This document shows, one piece after another, positions 1 through 5,691 of a stretch of 18,500 nt of DNA (its first letter is position 1; every line of letters begins with the position of its first letter). A model generated the notes under the pieces. That model worked only from the letters and a program-made list of their open reading frames with translations. It had not been told where the DNA came from and ran no database searches. The stretch comes from Spirochaetaceae bacterium (GTDB lineage Bacteria > Spirochaetota > Spirochaetia > Treponematales > Breznakiellaceae), in contig JAIRYB010000116.1 in the NCBI GenBank assembly GCA_031267955.1, positions 1 to 18,500 of the forward strand, read 5' to 3'. The position numbers and the translations under genes are program-made.

Positions 1-1070
1 GGGCTGAGCCTGGAGGAGCCTTCTTCCTGGAAGCGGTCAAACGCATAGGGCCGGGCGTGGGTTCTGATATCCCGCTGGGACAGGTCCATCCCGGCGAAGG
101 CGATCCTGCCGTCAGTCAGGAAAAGGGCCAGGTCAAGGGCCGTAGCGCTGACCGTGCCGCGCTGGGGCAGGCTTATGTGCGGGATGCCGAGCCCTTTTAG
201 CACCAGTTCCTGCCAGAAACTCCCGTCGCTCAAGGGAAGCAGGGGGCAGCCGCCGCATTGGCTAGGCATAGCGGCGCTGAGGGAAAAGGCGACGGCAGGT
301 TTTTCCCCCGTGCGCAGGGCCTCGTACAGGTGGAAAAGCGCCCAGGCGCCGCCGTCGGTGCTGATCACAAGATCCGCGGCCAGGCCGCGCTTGCGAAGGG
401 CGGCTGCCGAGGAAGATGCGGCGAGCAGGAAGCCCCCGCCGGCAATTATTTCGCGGACAGCCCCCGCGCTTTCCTCAAGGGAAGGCCCTGCCCCGCTTAT
501 GATCCAGGGGATTCCGCGCCCCCTCAATTCCGTAAAGTCGGCGATTTCCCTTACAAGACGCAGATTCCTGAAAAAGTTTTTGAACCACCTCCTGCCGAAT
601 CCCCTCGCGGTACGGGCGTTCGCGTCAATACGCTTTATAAATTCAGCTGTTTTTTTCAGAAGCCGAAGGTAATCCTCACCGTAGGCGGCCATGGCCGGCC
701 GCCATTCGATAATACACGCCTCACGCGCGTAAATATCCGGGATCTCCCTTTCCAGGAAGGCCCCCAGTTCAGTCCCTGAGCCGGGAAACCAGACCGCCGC
801 CCCCGGAGCGGCCTCTTCCTGTTTTTTTGCCAGGAAAGGCGAAATATGGATGGCGATAATCCTGCTTTTGGGAAATGTTTTCCGCAAAACCGGGATGATA
901 TAACCCAGGCCGGGCTCGATTAGCAGGAAAAAGCGGATCTCGCCCGCTAAGTCGAAGGAACGGATATAATTTTCCGCTTCTGAAAGGGGGTCGTAGCGGG
1001 AATGCAGGTTCTTCCCCCCAGCTTTGACCGTTAGAACCCCGCTTTTGCTCGCGAAAAGCTCCTCTTCCAT
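1..1070 (-). CDS. DUF115 / motility-associated (MptE-like) protein, 3' end off window
   Basis: The open frame runs from an ATG at 1070 to the left edge without a stop, giving the first 356 residues. It carries the hallmarks of the DUF115/MAF_flag10 family: GAGPSL at residues 193-198, an STDGG stretch at 236-240 in the place of the usual acidic nucleotide-sugar or pterin-phosphate loop, and GMDLS at 326-330. In other bacteria the family includes Maf proteins that modify flagellin with nonulosonic acids, and archaeal MptE pyrophosphokinases. Whether this one acts on flagellin is an inference. The gene starts 19 bp after the acidic-protein gene, so the two are probably co-transcribed. No good ribosome-binding site lies close to the ATG; the nearest purine run overlaps the upstream stop about 17 bases away. 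An in-frame TAA just upstream excludes a much longer N terminus. There is no signal peptide or membrane segment, which fits a cytosolic enzyme. The family call is firm; the substrate is unknown. Confidence 0.8.
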   Translation of the reverse strand, partial: MEEELFASKSGVLTVKAGGKNLHSRYDPLSEAENYIRSFDLAGEIRFFLLIEPGLGYIIPVLRKTFPKSRIIAIHISPFLAKKQEEAAPGAAVWFPGSGTELGAFLEREIPDIYAREACIIEWRPAMAAYGEDYLRLLKKTAEFIKRIDANARTARGFGRRWFKNFFRNLRLVREIADFTELRGRGIPWIISGAGPSLEESAGAVREIIAGGGFLLAASSSAAALRKRGLAADLVISTDGGAWALFHLYEALRTGEKPAVAFSLSAAMPSQCGGCPLLPLSDGSFWQELVLKGLGIPHISLPQRGTVSATALDLALFLTDGRIAFAGMDLSQRDIRTHARPYAFDRFQEEGSSRLS

Positions 1071-1089
1071 CGTGATGAAAGGTTAAACC

Positions 1090-3900
1090 TCATACCAAAC
1101 CCAGGTCTTCAAAGAGTTTTTTGTACGTATCAAAGTATTCGGACTTGGCGAATTCTTCGATTTTTTCCTCGGGCAGGGATTCCAGAAGCTGGTCCATATA
1201 GCTCAGCACGGACTTGAGTTCTTCCCGTAATTTTTCCGGCACATTGGCAAGGACGCTGCCGGCGGGAACGCCGGTTTCCGCTACAGCCGGTCCGGCCGCC
1301 TGGGGCGCGGGTTCTGCCGGAACTTCCTCGTCGGAAATGTCTTCCGGCGTTTCAATGGAAAATTCGTCGAACTCCGCGGAAAGCGATTCGTCTTCCAGCG
1401 GCAGTTCGACGGCCGGTTCCGGCGCGGGTTCTACCGGAAGCTCCTCGTTGGAAATATCTTCCGGCGTTTCAATGGAAAAATCGCCGAAGTCATCAGCGGA
1501 AAGCGATTCGTCTTCCGGCGGCAGTCCGGCAGCCGGTTCCGGCACGGGTTCGTCCCGGATCTCCGCATCCGAAATATCTTCCAGAGCTTCAAGGGAAAAA
1601 TCATCCAACTCCGCGGAAAGCGATTCGTCTTCCGGGGATAATTCAATAGCCGCCCCGGGCGCGGGTTCTGCCGGGATTTCCGCGTTCAAAATATCTTCGC
1701 CCGCTTCAATGGAAAAATCGCCGAAATCCATGGAAAACGGTTCGTCTTCCGGCGGCAATTCAAAAGCCGTTTCCGGCGCGGGTTCCGCCTGGATTCCCGC
1801 GTCTAAAATATCTTCCGGCACAGGCTCGGCCTGGATTTCCGTGTCAGGAATTTCTTCGGGCGTTTCAATGGAAAAATCGCCGAAGTCCGTGGAAAGCGAT
1901 TCGTCTTCCGGCAGCAGTTCAATAGCCGGTTCTTCTTCAAGGACAATATCCGGCAGCGCCTCCTCTTCGGCGGCATCCTGCTCCGCGGGGGAAAGGTCCT
2001 CTATATCAAGCGATTCTTCATCGAGCTGTTCAAGGGGAACTTCCGCAAAATCAAAATCAGATGGCTCCTCTCCGGCGCTTTCCCCGCTTTCCGTGTCCGC
2101 CGGAATATCTATCGTTATATCCTCTTCCAGGGCGGGAACGGCGGTATCAAATTCCGCGTCCAGATCCAGGCTGATTTCCGGGATTTCGATATCACCGGCC
2201 GGCGCGCCCTCGTCCGGCTCCGGGCTCAGGTCGAAGACGGAATCCGTATCGATACTTTCCCCGGCGCCGGTGGAAATATCCCCGCCGGCAAGCCCCGCGT
2301 CCAGAATATCGTCTTCCGGGAGGATGGCGGCGTCAAAGATATCTTCTTCCTCAAGAGAATCCCCGGCGCGGGCCGGCAGTTCGGGGGCTTTTTCTTCATA
2401 GCCTTCGGGGATAAGCTGGGCAAAGCTGTCGTCGGCAGACGTATCGGGCGGTACGGCGTTTTCATCTTCGTTCTCGAAGGGAAAATCCAGGGATAAATTC
2501 GCGTCAAGATCGAGATCGCTGGTTTCGCTGTCCGGCTCAATCCCGTCGCCGGGCGGCAGCCCGGTATCCTCCGTCAGAATCTCCGTACCGGCGGGCTCCT
2601 CGGTCATATCCGGGATATCCGCGGTATCGTCCAAGAGTTCCGGCGGCAATTCGCCGGAATCCGGGACCGGCGCGGCGCTTTCCACGGAAAGATACTCTTC
2701 GGCCGGCGCCGGAATTTCAGAATCGTCTATGGAAAATTCGGCGGGAAGATCCGCGGAAAGACCGGCGGCAAAATCTTCGGGCAGGCCGGGAATATCCCCG
2801 TCCGGCCCTGCTTCCTCAAAAGGGCTTGCCTCCGCCGCGCCGCCGGATTCGTCCCCGCCAATTTCAACATCACCCGCCGCCGGCAGTGCCGCGTCCAGGG
2901 CCTCCGCTTCCGCAATCCCCGCGCCGTCGTCCCCGCCGCTTCCGGCTTCTTCGGTAAAAGAAGCGGTATTGATAATATTGTCCATCTCGGCCCCGGTAAG
3001 GGCGATCTTTTCGTCATCAGCCTCGTCAAAGAAACCGCCCGGAGCCTGGCCGGCGGGTTCTCCCTGGGGAATCCCGCCCCTGGCCGCGGCAATCTCCTTC
3101 TTCAGGCTGGCCAGTTCGGACTTTATCGAGGAAAGTTCGTTGACAATCTGGAGCAAAAGCTGGGTGGAAACTTTGGAATCCCCGCCCCCGCCGGCTTCGG
3201 CTGTTTCGCCCTGGGACTCTTCGGCCGCCCGGCTGTTTTCCCGCGGTTCTTCCCCGGGGATTTCCGGAAAATCCGCGCTGTCCCCAAAGCTGATCTCGAA
3301 ATCGTTAACGGATTCCGGAGGGGCGGCCTGGCCGGCAGTTTCTTCCGGGAAATTATCGGCAATATCCTCAAAATTCAGATCTTCATCCTCGCCGGGGCTG
3401 ATTTCCTCAAAGCATATTTCAGCGCCGCCCTCCGGGGCATTTTCCGCGGAGTCGGAGGGATCCGGCGCGCCTGCCTCTTGCCCGCCCAGGGGCTCGAAGC
3501 CCGGAGTTTCGCCGGTTTCAGTATCCGCTGGAATGTCGATATCAACGAACTGATCCTCTTCGCCGGCCCCCCCGTCTTCGATGGTTTCGAAATCAACATC
3601 GTTATCAAAAACGCCGTCATTTTCCGGGCTTTCAAAGTTTAAGCCGTCGCCGCCGGACTCCCCGGCGTCTTCCGATCCGGGGAAATCTTCAAAATCCGGG
3701 AGTTCGCCCTTTGCGGAAAAGGAAAAATCCCTGGACAGGTCCAGGGAAACCCCGTCGTCTTCATCGCCGGAAGCGCTCTGGAATTTTTCCGAAATATCCT
3801 GTGGGCCGCTTTTTACCCAGACACCGTATTCGTCCAGTTCTTCGGACGAACCAATCGCGCTTCTGTCATCGTATATCGACGGATTTTTTTCATTTTCCAT
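1090..3900 (-). CDS. Very large acidic repeat protein, function unknown
   Basis: A 936-residue protein dominated by Asp, Glu, Pro, Ala and Ser, with no signal peptide or membrane segment. I chose the ATG at 3900 because GGGAG sits 7 bases upstream; a GTG at 3921 would add seven residues but has no such site. The protein has a conserved-looking N-terminal patch (EYGVWVKSGP), a long disordered acidic stretch, and a single predicted coiled coil around residues 244-275 (QLLLQIVNELSSIKSELASL). Five degenerate repeats of about 39 residues follow in the last third. A compact basic/hydrophobic C-terminal helical segment of about 50 residues ends in FEDLGLV. This plan (disordered acidic middle, short ordered ends) suggests a scaffold or tether, but I do not recognise the family and assign no reaction. 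It precedes the DUF115 gene in the same transcript and has a good promoter. Long frames on the opposite strand here are Ser-rich shadows of the acidic codons. Confidence 0.85.
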   Translation of the reverse strand: MENEKNPSIYDDRSAIGSSEELDEYGVWVKSGPQDISEKFQSASGDEDDGVSLDLSRDFSFSAKGELPDFEDFPGSEDAGESGGDGLNFESPENDGVFDNDVDFETIEDGGAGEEDQFVDIDIPADTETGETPGFEPLGGQEAGAPDPSDSAENAPEGGAEICFEEISPGEDEDLNFEDIADNFPEETAGQAAPPESVNDFEISFGDSADFPEIPGEEPRENSRAAEESQGETAEAGGGGDSKVSTQLLLQIVNELSSIKSELASLKKEIAAARGGIPQGEPAGQAPGGFFDEADDEKIALTGAEMDNIINTASFTEEAGSGGDDGAGIAEAEALDAALPAAGDVEIGGDESGGAAEASPFEEAGPDGDIPGLPEDFAAGLSADLPAEFSIDDSEIPAPAEEYLSVESAAPVPDSGELPPELLDDTADIPDMTEEPAGTEILTEDTGLPPGDGIEPDSETSDLDLDANLSLDFPFENEDENAVPPDTSADDSFAQLIPEGYEEKAPELPARAGDSLEEEDIFDAAILPEDDILDAGLAGGDISTGAGESIDTDSVFDLSPEPDEGAPAGDIEIPEISLDLDAEFDTAVPALEEDITIDIPADTESGESAGEEPSDFDFAEVPLEQLDEESLDIEDLSPAEQDAAEEEALPDIVLEEEPAIELLPEDESLSTDFGDFSIETPEEIPDTEIQAEPVPEDILDAGIQAEPAPETAFELPPEDEPFSMDFGDFSIEAGEDILNAEIPAEPAPGAAIELSPEDESLSAELDDFSLEALEDISDAEIRDEPVPEPAAGLPPEDESLSADDFGDFSIETPEDISNEELPVEPAPEPAVELPLEDESLSAEFDEFSIETPEDISDEEVPAEPAPQAAGPAVAETGVPAGSVLANVPEKLREELKSVLSYMDQLLESLPEEKIEEFAKSEYFDTYKKLFEDLGLV
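1294..1923 (-). repeat. Five tandem coding repeats of about 117-120 bp in the acidic protein
   Basis: The plus-strand string gattcgtcttcc, or a near match, recurs at about 1385, 1505, 1622, 1739 and 1898. The spacings are 120, 117, 117 and 159 bp. Each unit encodes a variant of a PEDESLSADFGDFSIE core followed by TPEDISD and an EPAPEPA tail. The 159 bp spacing equals one 117 bp unit plus 42 bp, matching a duplicated 14-residue tail segment (ILDAGIQAEPAPE type) in that unit. Such arrays expand and contract by recombination, so copy number may vary between strains. Confidence 0.85.
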
Positions 3901-3967
3901 GAATTGCTCCCGCTTATGCACATGAATTACCCTTCATTATCGGCAGAAAAATGTCGAACTTCACTTA

Positions 3968-3997
3968 ATGTTAGTTCATGATTTTTGATATTGTCAA
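3968..3997 (-). promoter_or_regulatory. Sigma-70-type promoter for the acidic protein gene
   Basis: On the minus strand a perfect TTGACA (3997-3992) is followed after 18 bp by TAACAT (3973-3968, four of six consensus bases). Transcription would start near 3961, leaving a leader of about 60 nt before the ATG at 3900, which has its own GGGAG site. Reading alone supports this; no start site has been mapped. Confidence 0.55.
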
Positions 3998-4017
3998 TGG
4001 AGAGGGCGGGGGATAAT
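3991..4017 (+). promoter_or_regulatory. Possible promoter for the FtsB-like gene
   Basis: TTGTCA (3991-3996) is followed after a short 15 bp spacer by GATAAT (4012-4017). Each hexamer differs from consensus at one base. Its -35 lies almost exactly on the -35 of the divergent promoter, so the two polymerases would compete. A start near 4024 would place TTG 3985 and ATG 3997 upstream of the transcript and favours ATG 4066 as the translation start. Confidence 0.35.
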
Positions 4018-4065
4018 TCCGCGCCGCTAATTCTAGTAAAAAAAAGGCGCGAATCTGCCGTTAAT

Positions 4066-4506
4066 ATGATAATGCGCCTGCTGAAATACCTTTTCCCCCT
4101 TTGGGCGGCTATTTTTGTCTATTCGCTTCTTTCCCTCTTCTACGGCCCCTCGGGTTTTTCCGCCTACGAAGGGCTCATGGCGGAGAGGGACAAGCAGATG
4201 GACAATATCGAGTCGCTAAAAAAGATCAGATGGGAGCTTGAGGGGGACCGGGACGCCCTGCTTTACGACGGGGATTCTATCGCGGTGCAAGCCCGGGAAT
4301 TGGGCTACGGAACGGATGATGAACGATTTGTCCGCATAGTCGGGCTTTCCAAAACCATGCGCCGCCAGTATTCGGCGGGCGATTCCATAGAGGCGCAGGC
4401 CCCGGAATCAATGGACGAAAAAACCATCAGGACGGTTTCCTTTATAACCGGCGGGGTTATTCTGGTGTTTATCTTTTTTGTCCAGATTCTGCGTATGCTT
4501 GTCTAG
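4066..4506 (+). CDS. FtsB/DivIC-like septum formation protein with a second membrane segment
   Basis: From ATG 4066 the product is 146 residues. A membrane segment lies at about 7-26, followed by a short heptad-like helix at about 36-67. Next comes an ALLYDGDSIAVQARELGYG segment, matching the conserved end of the FtsB/DivIC domain, where 'AR.ELGY' follows a short acidic turn. In the divisome FtsB-type proteins bridge FtsL and FtsQ in the periplasm. Here the chain continues through a spacer into a second hydrophobic stretch at about 125-144 (FITGGVILVFIFFVQILRML), which ordinary single-pass FtsB proteins of about 100-130 residues lack. The start is uncertain: no good Shine-Dalgarno precedes 4066, ATG 4072 is also possible, and the frame stays open back to TTG 3985. 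It is divergent from the acidic protein gene and converges on the secreted protein gene 12 bp downstream. Confidence 0.72.
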   Translation: MIMRLLKYLFPLWAAIFVYSLLSLFYGPSGFSAYEGLMAERDKQMDNIESLKKIRWELEGDRDALLYDGDSIAVQARELGYGTDDERFVRIVGLSKTMRRQYSAGDSIEAQAPESMDEKTIRTVSFITGGVILVFIFFVQILRMLV

Positions 4507-4521
4507 CAGCCCGTCCTGCTA
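4504..4521. terminator. Small hairpin shared by two convergent stop codons
   Basis: TAGCAG (4504-4509) and CTGCTA (4516-4521) form a perfect 6 bp stem around a CCCGTC loop. The plus-strand TAG stop (4504-4506) is the start of one arm and the minus-strand TAG (4521-4519) is the start of the other. A short T tract (4530-4534) follows on the plus strand after an 8 nt gap. It is weak as an intrinsic terminator, but its place between convergent genes suits a bidirectional one. Confidence 0.35.
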
Positions 4522-5406
4522 CCTGACTGTTTTTACCCACGCCGATTCCCGGGCGGAATTCGGCACCAGCTCCAGAACCGTCTGGCCCTCGTAACGGGCC
4601 GCGGTGCTTATCTGTATACCCCTTAGAACAGTCCCGTTGTCGTAAAGCAGGAATTCCCAGCGCATAGGTTCGGCATTGGCGGCGAGAATCCTGGCTACCT
4701 GGTAGGGCAGGGGGTGGTAGTAGCGTTCCTGGTTCGCCGAAATCTGGGTGACGAACAGGGTATTGTCGGTTATGGTGTAGCTTAGTTCCATCTGGATCCC
4801 TGATGAAAGCACCGCAATGCCCCGGCCGCCCCGCTGCAGCCGGGCTATCTCGATCCCGAGATCCCCCCTCCATGCGCCGATGATTTTCCGCTCGTTTATC
4901 AGTTCAGCTTGCGGTTCCTGCGGGGCCGCGCCGTAGGCGGCGTTTCCCGGGGCGGAAGGCAGGGCATCCTGTACCGGGATACCCGGCAACAGGATGGATT
5001 CCATAAAGGCGCGGGATCTGAGTATCAGCTCCCCGGTGGTTCTGTAGGCGGAACTGAATGAGGATATTTCCCCGCTCCGTACATTGCCGACAGCAACCCT
5101 TACGTATCTGGCATCCTGGTCGAAAACCACCTGGGCGGAAAAAGTAAAATCCGGGGTAATTTCCGTTTCGCCAGGCCCGTCATCCTCTTCGGAATAGGCC
5201 TGGGGGCCCTGGTTATCCGGGTAGATCAGGGTTCCCAGGTTGCCAAGGTAGGATTGAAACAGCGTTTTGATTATCTGGGATTCCTGGGGGCCGAGGCCCT
5301 CGAAGCTGAAGGCGTCCATCCTGATTATAGGTCTCCTGTTCTGCGCGGGGACGGGCAGATTCAAAAAGAGGCCCAATGCCAATCCAAATAAAAGTATCCT
5401 TTTCAT
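4519..5406 (-). CDS. Secreted protein of unknown function, possible CsgG/LpoB-like N domain
   Basis: The 295-residue product starts with a clear signal peptide (MKRILLFGLALGLFLNLPVPAQ). There is no lipobox Cys, so it should be exported and soluble or outer-membrane-associated. Residues about 27-140 read like the alpha/beta 'MDAFSFEGLGPQESQIIKTL' start of CsgG/LpoB/TolB-N-type periplasmic domains, where a helix after the first strand carries a family-conserved sequence; this is a weak resemblance. Residues about 172-290 (IIGAWRGDLGIEI onward) look like a beta-rich, lipocalin-like single domain with a GAW strand start. The ATG at 5406 has GGCGGAA 3-9 bases upstream, an acceptable ribosome-binding site. 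It is preceded by 285 bp of non-coding DNA, so it is probably transcribed on its own. I do not recognise a named family. Confidence 0.75.
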   Translation of the reverse strand: MKRILLFGLALGLFLNLPVPAQNRRPIIRMDAFSFEGLGPQESQIIKTLFQSYLGNLGTLIYPDNQGPQAYSEEDDGPGETEITPDFTFSAQVVFDQDARYVRVAVGNVRSGEISSFSSAYRTTGELILRSRAFMESILLPGIPVQDALPSAPGNAAYGAAPQEPQAELINERKIIGAWRGDLGIEIARLQRGGRGIAVLSSGIQMELSYTITDNTLFVTQISANQERYYHPLPYQVARILAANAEPMRWEFLLYDNGTVLRGIQISTAARYEGQTVLELVPNSARESAWVKTVR

Positions 5407-5489
5407 TGTTCCGCCGTATCTCCCGCCGGACGCAGCTCCGCCGGCGCCCCGAAGGGCAGGCCCGGCCGCGCCTTCCTTTCCTCTTACAA

Positions 5490-5517
5490 GATTTACACAT
5501 TAGCCGGGTTTTTTCAA
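5490..5517 (-). promoter_or_regulatory. Weak candidate promoter for the secreted protein gene
   Basis: On the minus strand TTGAAA (5517-5512) is followed after 16 bp by TAAATC (5495-5490), preceded by TGTG as a possible extended -10. The -10 matches consensus at only three positions. It is kept because the gap must hold a promoter if the secreted protein gene is monocistronic. Confidence 0.25.
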
Positions 5518-5546
5518 TAGATCCGGCAATTTTTTGATCGAAAACT

Positions 5547-5563
5547 ACCGCGGGCTTCGCGGT
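5547..5563 (-). terminator. Candidate terminator of the signalling operon
   Basis: ACCGCG and CGCGGT form a perfect 6 bp GC-rich stem around a 5-base loop. On the minus strand the hairpin is followed by AGTTTT. It lies about 130 nt beyond the kinase stop codon. The T tract is short, so the call is tentative. Confidence 0.4.
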
Positions 5564-5691
5564 TCCCCGGATTGAAAACCCAAGGGGAAGATTTTTCAGT
5601 TTTCTTTTTCCCCAAAAACAGTGGTATTGCACAAGAGCTGGGGAGGCCGGCGGGAATGCCCCGGCTGCAACCCGCGCATAAAGAAGGCGGC

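Larger units (their letters stand above)
5407..5691. other. Non-coding gap between histidine kinase and secreted protein genes
   Basis: This 285 bp gap holds no convincing gene. It contains a hairpin at 5547-5563 and a weak possible promoter at 5490-5517. At 5645-5671 a GGCCGGC...CCGGCTGCAAC stretch resembles the core of the hairpin repeats at 16171-16360. The rest is mixed T-rich and GC-rich sequence. Confidence 0.6.

Noticed and set aside
154..779. Two overlapping plus-strand frames near the left end
   Set aside because: Both lie opposite the DUF115 gene, whose uninterrupted 356-codon frame and motifs explain the region.
1214..2401. A 395-codon Ser-rich plus-strand frame opposite the acidic protein
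   Set aside because: Its Ser/Gly repeats are the complement of Asp/Glu-rich codons on the minus strand. No promoter or ribosome-binding site was seen for it.
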